From positions 508,170 to 572,169 of the forward strand of contig SCFE01000033.1 of assembly GCA_004352715.1 (NCBI GenBank): a stretch of DNA of 64,000 bases, given 5' to 3'. Within the stretch, counting starts at the first letter, position 1. Each line of letters starts with the position of its first letter. The stretch comes from Hofstenia miamia. Lineage: Eukaryota > Xenacoelomorpha > Acoela. Below, in pieces: positions 49,301 through 59,485 of this stretch. The notes under the pieces were generated by a model. It searched no databases. It was given only the letters and a program-made list of their open reading frames with translations, and was not told where the DNA came from. A program made the position numbers and the translations under genes.

Positions 49301-49604
49301 GCGCGGTGGTAAGTAAAAGGGGTGAAACTTTCGTAGACCGCAGTCTTTGACGGCGTGCGTTTGTAGTACGGTGGTTTCATTTGCGATGGCGACTCAAAAA
49401 GCGATTTGATAGTAATTACGAATTTCGAAATTCTGTTATTTGAAAAATGAATTCTGTCTGTTGATAAGAGATTACTATTGATGACCTTAGAACCTAAAAA
49501 ACATTTTTGAATAGCTTAAATACTAAGAAAATGAATTTTTGAGACTAGTTAAAAATAATTGTGTTCATTTTAACGATTTCATTGTTACTCTGAAGTAATC
49601 TATA
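46344..49604 (-). pseudogene. LINE relic, ORF2 half (interrupted by Tc1)
   Basis: Read on the - strand. Endonuclease remains lie at 48879-48545 (NYMHLNFQNLIIKNFEFREY, SLTISETWLKTK). RT finger region 47865-47653: ITSPINKIVESLL and LSKTQFGFRKNFSTTDALL. RT palm 47586-47398: HNILIEQLFYLGFSN, MCNYLNLSFQRFKL and GLQWVPQDTIL, where PQG has become PQD. Post-RT part 47249-47022: NINEAKTEFCIF and FKYLRVTIESNLRFN. The 3' end has AATAAAGAATCTCTTATC with (TTATC)n repeats at 46345-46366. Many frameshifts. It continues beyond the Tc1 insertion at 49605-51171 into ORF1-like sequence at 51174-51550. Confidence 0.85.
46345..46366. repeat. (GATAA)n pentamer repeat at the LINE 3' end
   Basis: About four GATAA units on the + strand, just outside the AATAAA (read on the - strand). 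Short 3' terminal repeats are a known feature of LINEs such as CR1/L2. Confidence 0.85.
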
Positions 49605-51171
49605 TAGTGCCGTTCGAAAGTATTGAATCACCCGTGAATGGACATAATTTATCCATTTCTGCTTTGTGAAAGAAATAAGGCAGATATTGAAGAAGGTGTT
49701 TCTTGCAACTTGTGGTTAAGTTAACAAATTCAATGTCATTTAATTCCCACACATGGCATCGTATAATTGCTGCAGCTTGCTACTCATCAAAAGCCGAATT
49801 GAGCCACCCAATTAAAATAATTTCTTAAGCATGATTAAAATAATAAAGAGTTCAAACAAGTTATCACATTGCACACTACAACTATCACATAACTAGATAA
49901 ATTAAAACGGGACATCTAAGTTGTTTATTGGGACCTAGTCGAATTGTCACTCCCTTTTATCACCATTTCTAACCGGCATGGCATAGATGCAAAGAGTTTC
50001 TCATCTTCTATTGAGCAAAAAGCCTTTTGAGCTTTCCCCAAAGCTTACTCAAGTTCTTTGCAGGGTCTTGGTCCAGTTTTTGCTTTACTTGAGCCCACAT
50101 GTTTTCAATCAATTTGAGATCTGGGCTTTATATTGGCCAGGCTTCAAGGAGCGCTCCTCCACTGTCTTTAAGAAATCGTTTTGTACTGAAGAGTGTGTGG
50201 CAGGAGGCATCATCTTGTTGTAAAATGCCGTCCTCACCCAGGCATGTTAGAAGGTTTTCTTCAAGAATTCTATGGTATTTCCCACTATTGATTATACCAT
50301 CAATCTTAACTATTTTTCTCATCCCATTCTTTGGAACAAAACCCTAGATCATAATGTTCCCTCCGCCAAACTTATTTGTAGTACAAACATGCTGTGGGAG
50401 ATTTCGTTGAAGGTTAACCTGGGAGCCCCGAACAAACCTTCTTCTTCGCGGAAATATTTCGAACTTGGCTTCATCTGTAAAAATTACGTGTGCCCAGTCT
50501 TGCAATAAGAGAAAACTTATTCTTTTACAGAATTGTAATGGATTCATTTTCTACTTCTTTGTTAGATATGGCTTTTGGGCAGCTATTCGGGCGTATAATC
50601 CATTGCGTCAAAAAATTCATTTAACTGTAGAAGTCGAAACAGATTTTGTGCAGCACTGTGTTTCGGGTTGGCCTTAGACAGTCGAACAAGAGCTCAGACA
50701 TCTGTTTTAAAAGTTTATTGAGGTCTACCAGACTTTGGTTTGACTGTATACACCCTCTTGTTCAAATCGCATGATAATACTGTACACAGTCGGATGCTTT
50801 TTGTTAACTAGCCGGGCAATCTCTCGTACACCAAGACCTTCTTGACGTTTTTGGATAATCAATTGCTTAATTGAATGGCTGGTATATCTAGGCATTTGAT
50901 GTGCAGCTTAAAGTTTTTACTTGCTATTAAAATGAAAATAATTTGGTTTTATATGTTTTAATAGAACCAATACAGTATTTTAATTGGGTGTTTAAATTTT
51001 TTTGAGCTACTCAGAATTCCGCTTTTGACAATTATTTGTCAGTGAATTGATTATCTTCACTACCAGATGCTACAAACACCGTGTTCACTATCTGCTTTAT
51101 TTCTGCTACAAAGCAGAAAATGTAATAATTATGTTCACTCACTGGTGATTCAATACTTTTGAACGGCACTG
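49605..51171 (-). mobile_element. Tc1-family transposon nested in the - strand LINE
   Basis: A 1,567-base element with ends AGTGCCGTTCGAAAGTATTG at the left and, reverse-complemented, CAGTGCCGTTCAAAAGTATT at the right, and TA on both flanks. The transposase lies on the - strand. LINE coding resumes on both sides, so the Tc1 element is the younger of the two. Confidence 0.92.
50128..50900 (-). pseudogene. Tc1 transposase, broken
   Basis: On the - strand the N-terminus near 50895 reads MPRYTSHSIKQLIIQKRQEG then GVREIARLVNK, a helix-turn-helix. The frame 50547-50344 contains HVIFTDEAKFEIFPRRRRFV, with the first catalytic Asp, and KFGGGNIMI. The next frame, 50322-50128, contains GIINSGKYHRILEENLL and LQQDDASCHT, with the second catalytic Asp (usual form QQDNAPCH). 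The frames are not continuous and the third acidic motif is not in open frame, so it is inactive. Confidence 0.88.
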
Positions 51172-51173
51172 TA

Positions 51174-51550
51174 GAGGAAGTTCGCTGAAGAAAAGTCTTG
51201 TTAGATTAAACATGCGCCTAGTAACTTTAATAAGGTTCGAATACTTAGCTTCGTAATTTTCTGGATCCTTTAGGATATCATTTCATACGATTTGCACAAA
51301 GACAGTTTCTATTTGGGTTTGTGGATATAATTCAAGTGTGCGTTGTAATTCTGAAAAGCATGCTTCTGAATATGAGTGAACTGTGACTTCTATGTTTTTA
51401 ATTAAATTTTTCGATCGCAATTTCCTAAACATAGAGCTACCTAACACCAACAAATGTGTACCTGTTTTAATTTTACGTGGCTTCCTAGGAGGATAAAATG
51501 AGCTACAAGGTGTGGGCGGATTACTAGATGTTTTTTCCGGATGTTGCTAT
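51174..51550 (-). pseudogene. LINE ORF1 fragment with SGNH-esterase-like sequence
   Basis: On the - strand, about 51475 to 51200 reads THLLVLGSSMFRKLRSKNLI, then VTVHSYSEACFSELQRTLEL and VFVQIV followed by NDILKDPENYE after a stop. This resembles the SGNH/GDSL esterase domain (LGDSM...GTNDI) found in ORF1 of CR1-type LINEs; Asp before Ser has changed to Ser here. It lies in the right position and strand to be ORF1 of the LINE whose ORF2 is at 46344-48900, with a Tc1 insertion between. Moderate confidence. Confidence 0.6.
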
Positions 51551-52430
51551 TCCTGTGATGGCGTAGTTGTGGATGATGTTTAAACATGTTCGAGTGCTCT
51601 CAGAAGAATGTATGCGGCGATTGCAGTTCTTCTTTGCTGAGTAAAGAAATGGCGCTACTAAAGTGCTATGTGTGCCATTGGAATTGCCATTCGTGTCAAC
51701 AATGCTTTTTTAGAGCAGAACAGAGCTCACAGCTAACTGACTCGAATGAAATCATCGCGGCCAATGGAAAATAATTGAATATGAAAATCTACAGAAATAC
51801 AGCATTTTTAGCTCCATAGAGAAAAGTTTGAGACGTCGACCTATGAAATGCACTGTATTATTATCAACTGAATAATCTTGATTGTGAAATTATTTCTTAT
51901 AAATCTTTTTTAGAATAAATAAATATTTTTAATATTGCTGAAAATTTGTAATTTATCAATTTTTTACTTTACTAAGAAAGTAATTATATAGTTTTAGAGC
52001 TGTATTAATGAATTTATTTCTCAAGTTCGTGTATCGAATTATAAATACGAAAGAAACCAGTGAGTTAGGTTGGTGAACTATTTGCTAGGTCAGAGATTCA
52101 AGTCAGACAAATTTTTTAATCTGGTCTAATCAGGTCTCTTTAACTTTGTTCCCTGTCCTACAACCACGCGTGTATCTCTGCCCTATATTTGCACATGATT
52201 TATATTCCACTGACACACTTAAAAAGTCTTCAAAGCTTAGTCCTAGAGATGTTAATTTCAAGGGCAAAATCTCAAAATAAATTGTTCGATGTGCTAATGA
52301 TGCTTCTATTTTTTAAATATGAGGTTAGGGACTATTGACACTGGAGTAAAAACTAAAATTATAAGGCATTGAATTATGTAGATTCATAGGAATGCAGAAA
52401 ATTTTATTAACAAAGAAAATGTGGTAAAAC
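51551..52430. other. Mostly noncoding; Cys-rich ORF of doubtful reality
   Basis: A + strand frame (51586-51774) contains CGDC, CYVC and CQQC spaced like zinc ligands, but it lies antisense to the likely 5' part of the LINE and has no supporting context. The rest is AT-rich with no feature. Confidence 0.35.
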
Positions 52431-52925
52431 GGACTCATCCAAATGTATTCAATATATTAGAAATAAAAATAAAAAACAAGCCAAATATTTTGAATATCTA
52501 AGTGTAAATTGCGACAGTTTCCTAAGCTTTCATAAACGTTTAGACAGCATAGGAAAAAATGCCAGTCTCAATTAAACAGAAATTTTCGAAGCCTATGAGA
52601 ACATTTAAAATTCTCAACAAATCTCTTCCTACAAATCAACAACATTTCCATATAAATAGACTCCTCATTTATAAGATCATACATAATCTGAGCGATAGTT
52701 TTCAGGACTTAATATTAATTGCGTGTATGCATAGATTTGTATTTAAATTATTTTTTAGTAATAAATTTACTAATCCAAAAAATAAAAAATAAAATTTAAG
52801 TAGAATGGAATAAAAAATTCCCTTAGTAATGATTTCATCCATCTATGGAAGGAACTGCCTACAGAAATTAAGAATCCAAATTTAGACTACCTCAATATTA
52901 AAATCGCTTTATAAGAGGATATGCT
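52431..52925 (+). pseudogene. LINE 3' coding fragment
   Basis: The frame 52559-52792 reads RTFKILNKSLPTNQQHFHIN and RLLIYKIIHNLSD, like the region after the reverse transcriptase. Then, in a shifted frame at about 52815-52912, NDFIHLWKELPTEIKNPNLD matches the LINE terminal WN.LP motif. No reverse transcriptase core remains. Confidence 0.65.
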
Positions 52926-53869
52926 ATAAAACTTCATTTGAATAAGTTATGTTATAAATATCTTACAATTTGTTGTTCTTTATTTCAAAAGACATTTATC
53001 TTTAGTTTCAATTAAAATAAATACTTGATGGTTTTTGACATGTTAGAGTGAACATGATACTACGTCACATGGATAAGATAGATATATTATTTGTCAGCCC
53101 TCATTCACTTTAAATGATATAAATGTCATCACTTTAAAAACTCAAGTTGGACGAAAACTTTAAGAAATACATTTACTCTCAGAATATAACAAATCAATTG
53201 GCATATTCTATATTTTAATATATATATATATATATAAGCTTGTCTACAAAAGGCGCTAAGTCCATAATAGAGAATACAGAGAAAAACACCAATTTGTGAT
53301 GCCATCGAGAATTATTGAGTATATTGTTCTTTACTGGTTGCTGATGTTAGCTCTAGTATAAATAACTACAAAAGCATGTGTACCCATAATCCTGATGCTT
53401 AATTACTATTTTTATTAATTATTAGTAATTTCAGGTTTGGTGGATTTAGCGACTTTTGAAACAAAACCATAAACAAATAGCCACGAAATTTGAATAAAAC
53501 ACCCAACTCAGTTATAAAACAACATACACTTTATTTATATTAATGCTGAATGTCCTATGTTTTCAAATAGAAAACAATCATCCTTTACCTTCGTCTTCAT
53601 GATGTTAATTATAAGAATGTCATCCACTGCTGGTGGATTCAACGGAATTATCAGTGTCATCATTGTAAACCAATAATATTAGCTTGTTATTGATTGGCGT
53701 AAAGGATAACGATTAATGACAACAATCTAATTAATTAATTTTCATACTAGTATGTTTCAATATTAAAGATTTATCGTATCTACGATAAAAAATAATGTTC
53801 ACAAATCAAATGACGTAAGGAGGCATTATTGAATATTGGTTATGTCGTAAGAGTAACATTCACTCTTTA
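52926..53869. other. AT-rich DNA, no gene recognised
   Basis: Contains a (TA)n tract at 53217-53236. Nothing else supported. Confidence 0.5.
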
Positions 53870-55150
53870 CCATGAATCTTCATGTGTATCGATAATAGAC
53901 TCTATATCACTGGTAGTTTCTTTTTCATCGGTAACAATTTCATCATTGCAAATAGTGTAATAAAAATCAACAATGGCCTGTTCTTTAGTGAACGGCCTAG
54001 GAGTGGTTTCTCGGTTTGTTTATGTCATATTTTAGAACATTTTGTTTCTTTGCTGGTTTGACAAAGTTTGTTTCTTCTACTCTTTTCACTTTCACTCCCT
54101 GCCATGTTTTTCCACGCTTCAAAATTCTATGTTCACATGCCTCCCCTGTGTAAGTTGCTAGAAACTTGATGCGCCCTGCAGATGGATTAATCTCCAATAA
54201 TTTGGCTTCTTTAACTTTGAATGTTTTCTGTTATTTTAGGTTCACGTCCGCAACATCCATGAAGTTGTATGTGACCCAGTCTTTCCCATAAATGTGTACA
54301 GTACCAACTTTCGCAAACTCCTCATAATACTCGTGTGATGAGAGTATGGTCTCTTTAGCTTTTAACTGCTGCTCTACACGACTTTATTCAATGATTTTCA
54401 TCATTTAGGCGATTTGTAATAAAGTCTCGTTAACGCACTTGCAATTTGGCTCGCACCCCTTCCCATTTCGTGCTCTCCCCAGGTATAAAAGTGAACAACA
54501 TCTTTATCCTGGACTAGTTGCAATTCCTGCGTAGGTTTGTGTTCTATAATACCAAGAAAATAGAGCCACAGCTGCCTGAAATAATATGCCTTGCCAAGAT
54601 CGCATTAAATCAAATGCAATGGTTAGAACGGTTCATCATGCTGCGTGTTCATGAGTTGATAAAATTTCTTAGCACGAAATTTGTGGATCATCAGCTGAGT
54701 AATCAGTTCTCTTCTTTTGTCTTGGTCTGTTGTAGCCCTAATTTGTACTTATGGCGTGTACAGAACGAACATACATCTTTCCGTGGGTTGCCAAATCCGA
54801 GGTTGAAGTGTGTGACAAAAACTTGTAACTGTTGTTGATGCCGCAACAACTCTGCCTTTTCCGCAAGATAAATGGAATTCCAATGGGACACTTTTCTGGA
54901 AATTTGCGTTTGTTTCTACATTTCTGAGAATTTCTCCCTCAAAAGTCGATTACACTCAAATAAATTATCTATTTGACGTTCAAAAAATGTCATTTGTCTT
55001 TCGAGCTCCTGAGCTGTTCTATTTGAGTTCTGCGATGTGAAACGAGAGCGACGTAACTGTAAATACTTTTGAAGGTCTTTATCAAGCACATGTCTAAAAT
55101 GATTTGATAAAGAAGGAGGCTGCTTATATAGTATTCTAATTTTATCTTGT
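53870..55150 (-). pseudogene. Transposase-like relic with Cys motif and HFYTWGEHEMGRG box
   Basis: Read on the - strand in several frames. An N-terminal stretch rich in Arg/Gln (RRSRFTSQNSNRTAQELERQ) is followed by FNLGFGNPRKDVCSFC, a Cys-x2-Cys pair; then AKKFYQLMNTQHDEPF; then YYFRQLWLYFLGI; then VVHFYTWGEHEMGRGASQIA; and last the open frame 54197-53997 (GRIKFLATYTGEACEHRILK, GKTWQGVKVKRV). This order matches, from memory, a group of uncharacterised transposase-like proteins common in arthropods and other invertebrates (Cys motif, YYxRQLxxYNxGI, HxxGRGxNEI). I cannot name the superfamily. Stops and frameshifts show it is inactive. Confidence 0.65.
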
Positions 55151-56064
55151 TATTCATTGACGTTAATTAAGAAGTTAAAGACGGCAGTAGTGCCCAATCA
55201 CCAGTGGATGGCGGCAAGGCTAGATGTGCGGCAACATCTGCAAACGGAATATTTGATTGATGTGCGGATTTGCAAAGATTGACATATGCAATGTGCAAAT
55301 GAAAGTTGACTTCAATCAATACTTTCTGATAAGGGCGATTTGTTAAAATTATAAAATAATCTCTTAGAAATCTTAAACCTAATATTAATTTCTGAATACG
55401 TAAGGTTTAGGACACTTTTTCATTTGTAGTTTTTCCTCTTAGCAGAACCTAAATTTTCAGGATTTTTAGTCATTACATTTTTAAAATATGCATTACATAG
55501 CTACACAGCTACGATATATTATGTTTAAAATGTAGTTTTTTCTCGCTTTAACTAAAATAACTGCTTTTAAGAAACGGTAAATGTTACCAGTTTTGTTTAT
55601 GAGTAAATTATGCATTCTGAGTAATCTGTTTCTCCTGCCTGAAAGGCGTATATTATTCGTTTCTATATATGTATGCAATGTTTCCCCTCTTTGTTGTGGC
55701 AGAGGGGGAAATAGAAGACTGGAAACAAACTTAACTATGTCTATGGACTACTAACTTTTGCATAAAATTCTGTCACCATTATTGTAGATTCTAGGACTAC
55801 TTTTAGGGTTTTAAAAATAATAATATTCTCCCCAAAAATGAATTTAATTGACACTGCAAAATAGAACTTTTTGTTTTCTTGAAAAATTTAATTTTTAATA
55901 AAAAAAATCATTGAAAAAATTATATAAGCTATTTCTAATTTCAAATAATCAACACTTAAACTCCCACTCGAAAAGCAACATTAATTGATTATTTTTTTTA
56001 TCTAATTCGGGAACTATACATAAAACTTATATCCTTAAATTTTCAGTGATCACGCACTCTGTAT

Positions 56065-56114
<50 letters not shown>

Positions 56115-56849
56115 TAGCATCGCCACAATGAGTACAGGGAAATCTTAAGTAATGTGATCCATTGTACTTGCCAGCAATTACTGGTAGCAAGCATTTATTA
56201 GCATTCGAGCAAGTAATTAACGTAAACAATACGAGAGAATTTTGTATAATACACTGCACGAGCGAGGAGCTCGAGTAAAAACTAACCATCGTAACTAGAG
56301 TGTAGGAATTGCAAACAAGTATGAGTAATAACAGAGTTGGAATTGGGTTGGGCCTTAAGACTTGTGCCGGATTTTGGCATAGCAGTTTGGGCGGGGCTTG
56401 GGCCTAATGTTATAATTGGTATTTGAAATATAAAAAAAATTCACTTGAAAACTTTGCAAATGACAAAAACATTCTTTTTAAATTTAATCATCCCTGCATT
56501 TTATTTGTTGGCTGGTGCAATACTTCTAACATCTAAATTTTGTCTGTTACAAGCAAAGAGCGTGCTATGTAAGTTGGCAGAGAATTTTAGTAATTGAATA
56601 TATAAGAAATGATATGTTCTCTACATGATAAANATATATATATAGAGTGCTTTATCACTGAAAGATTCAAGGCTATAGGTTTTATATATAGTTACGAATT
56701 AGATAAAAAAAGTTCAACATTCTAAATTTAAAACGATTTATTCTAGACATTTCAAACACTATGAGATGAAATCATGGAAAATTTACTTAAAAACGTTCCA
56801 TTCGGCTATAATTTTACTCTAAGTTGTGGTTCCCACATGTTTAATTTCA
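55151..56849. other. AT-rich DNA with microsatellite, no gene recognised
   Basis: Includes a (TA)n tract at 56070-56112 and a single N at 56633 beside another short TA tract. The ORFs here are composition artefacts. Confidence 0.5.
56070..56112. repeat. (TA)n microsatellite
   Basis: About twenty-one TA dinucleotides. Confidence 0.95.
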
Positions 56850-57918
56850 TTGCGACGCAGATCAATCAAACCCTAAACAAAGTAGCACCGCTAAAAACCC
56901 GCCCAGTAATAAACACATCACAACGATCAAGTCTTTGAACTAGCTAAAGCTACTATAACCAAAATAAATTTGACTAATTATGAAAGATCAAAAAAATTAA
57001 TTAAAGGCCTACTCTCAAAACATTCAGCCTTAATACAATGTCAATTTGTGAAGCTTAAATTCCTACAAACAAAAGTGGAAATTTCTAAACCGCTCTACTG
57101 GAAAATCGAATGTTTTCAATAGTGACATTTCAGACATTTATATTGATAATAAAAATTTACAGGCAAAAAAATGTAACTAAATTAATTAAGTCAGGCATTT
57201 AGAGAATTAGGTAATTTCATGTTTCGTAAAACCCTTCTAACGGAACGTAGGCAATCAAATTTTAAGGCAATGTTTCAATTTAGGCTATCTATCTTAAGAT
57301 ATTTAAAAACTATTGAACAAAATGTACACGTTAATAAATCTTTAGGTTCCACTCATTTACCTTACTTTATTACTCAGAAATTCTTTCATATATTTGGCGA
57401 CCATCATCTACCATTTGCATTTAATCAATGTATCGTTGAAAACGAATTTCCGGATATAATGAAAGTCAGATATAACACCTTTGTATAAAAATGGAGATCC
57501 CCTCATTGCTAAAATTATAGGCCAATCTCAATAGCGCATACGTTTAGTAAATTATTTGAAAAATTACTGCCTATTTAAATCAACGAATACCTTGCATCTG
57601 AGAATATTTCATCATCTAAACAATATGGTTTCCGCGCAAAGCATAGTAAAAGTGATGCAATTATTTAAATTACTGATAAAATATCCTCAAATAAATCCCA
57701 AAATAAAATCCATTTGCATAGCCCTCTTAGACGTAAGAAAACCCTTTCACTCAAAGAATTTGAAATTTTGGCAATTAACACTAGAACAAGCAGGAATATA
57801 AACTTATTATTGCACTGTAACTTTTTAACAAACGCAGCTCTTTCGAAAAATGAAACTACAATTGGTTGAGCCCATCAGCGAATTAAAAGTCATGATGTGT
57901 TTTACTGTTTTATCTTAA

Positions 57919-58155
57919 CCCTATATGGACCAAATGCGTTCCTCAGTGACATTAGAAAAACATTGATGCTATAAATATAATCAGAATGTTTTTTTTTGGA
58001 CATGTGGTTACTAAATGAACGGGCCACAACCGTGGCTACATAAGACGAGTGCAGTTATTCGTATTGTTTCCTTCAAACTCTTGTCACGTGGTCTACTTCT
58101 CAGATGTAAACAAATGCATAAAAACTAGATGCATAATAAATTGGTCCATATAGGG
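57919..58155. mobile_element. piggyBac-like MITE with TTAA target duplication
   Basis: The 237-base element has perfect 15-base inverted ends, CCCTATATGGACCAA and its reverse complement, and is flanked on both sides by TTAA (57915-57918 and 58156-58159). TTAA duplication with CCC-starting ends is the piggyBac signature. It has no coding capacity and sits inside the reverse transcriptase region of a dead LINE. Confidence 0.92.
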
Positions 58156-58188
58156 TTAATGTTAAACTAATATATTTTTAAAAAATTT

Positions 58189-58211
58189 AAAACCGTCAAA
58201 TTGACGGTTTT
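58189..58211. repeat. 23-base palindrome beside the piggyBac-like MITE
   Basis: AAAACCGTCAA, one base, then TTGACGGTTTT. Flanking GTTAAAC occurs on both outer sides (about 58160 and 58234), so this may be a second short palindromic TTAA-type insertion. Confidence 0.75.
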
Positions 58212-59185
58212 TAGTATTCTAGTGTTAAACTTAAAAATTACGAATTTCAACAAATTTAATTAAGTTTTTTAGAAAATAGAAAACAGCGTGTTTTAGTGAA
58301 AAATATGAAATCAGATTATATTACAACCTATCAAGAAGTGCCTCAAAGCATGTGAAATATAGTAAAATATATCAATTTTCTGATGATACTTGCTTCATTA
58401 GTACTGATAATGATGCACATAGAGCCACGATCAATTTACAAAGTGATGCTGAAAATATTTCACATCCAAGCAATTACAAATCACCATTGAAAAAACGCTA
58501 TTAATTATATTTTCCCCTAATTCTGTAAAAGAGATAACAAACAAGTTCGAATTAATTGTTAACATCGTTCAGATAAAACAAAGTTATCATGTTAGATATT
58601 TAGGTTTTGATATTGACAAAGATTTAAAATTTGATAAATTTCTCTTAAAAAGTTACAAAAAATGGCTTCTGGCGTTAGATACTTATACCCCTTCAGATAT
58701 TTCCGAATACATTATCACGTTCAACTATTGCATGCATTTTGCTTATCAGAATTGCATTATTGTTCATTTCTATTTATTAATCTTAATTCAAAAAGCCACT
58801 ATTTATTATTAAAAACTTTTAATTCGTCATTAAATACATTAAATTTTAAACGTAAGCACGATCATGTTAGTGAATACAGACGAAATTATAATACATTATC
58901 CCCACTATTTAAATTTTATTTAGGCATAGATATGGCCGAGAATCAATATTTTTTTGCTTATAACTTAAAAGTAAATGCACGATCACAAAAGTTTATTTGC
59001 AGCAGTCCTTCCTAGCCTAGTTTTTATCAACCTGCCTCTAATGATTGGAACGATTTGGAAAATGAGCTTAGAATAGAAAAGATCACAAAAATTAAAAAAC
59101 AAACGAAAATGTATATTTTTGCACCACAAAACATAATCGGAGGCACAAAAATGCTAAACACGTTTACTGATTTTTTACATTGAGC

Positions 59186-59485
59186 TCACCAGATACATAG
59201 ACAGATGTAAAGTTATTATTATATATTATATATTTAGTTTGTTGTTCAACTGTATCATTAGGCAAATATATTGCTTTGACTCTTATCCAAGCTACAAACT
59301 TGACCGAGCCGTGCAGTCCATCCCAATGCTGCTTAATTGGCACTCGTCAGTCAATAGCACACAATGAAAATATTGCCTTAGGTAATTTGTCAGCATCGTA
59401 ACCCGTTTTTCTTTGATTTCAAAGAGAATCTATTTTTAGCATTTACATCCTTGGCTACTATATGAAGCAGGTCATCTTACATATA
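59186..59485. other. Spacer between LINE and Tc1 element
   Basis: No gene recognised; AT-rich, ending at the TA target of the next element. Confidence 0.5.

Larger units (their letters stand above)
56850..59185 (+). pseudogene. LINE reverse transcriptase relic, split by a MITE
   Basis: About 56850-57200 resembles the linker before the RT domain. The frame 57219-57488 holds FNQCIVENEFPDIMKV. Shifted frames then give LYKNGDPLIAK and HTFSKLFEKLL, and SSKQYGFRAKHSKSDAII and ALLDVRKPF (usual FLDxxKAFD). A 237-base MITE at 57919-58155 interrupts. Afterwards FLENRKQRVLV, YQEVPQSM (usual GVPQGS) and FSDDTCFIST (the catalytic FADDT with Ala to Ser) appear, then YLGFDIDKDLKFDKF and, in 58662-59015, the C-terminal region, ending near NDWNDLENELRIEK. 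All hallmarks of a CR1/L2/jockey-type reverse transcriptase, heavily frameshifted. Confidence 0.85.

Noticed and set aside
51586-51774. + strand Cys-rich frame with CGDC, CYVC and CQQC
   Set aside because: It lies antisense to the probable 5' part of a LINE, is short and has no partner exons; the Cys spacing may be chance.
55680-55715. Imperfect hairpin TTTCCCCTCT...AGAGGGGGAAA
   Set aside because: Short, one-base bulge and no downstream context for a functional RNA or terminator in a eukaryote.
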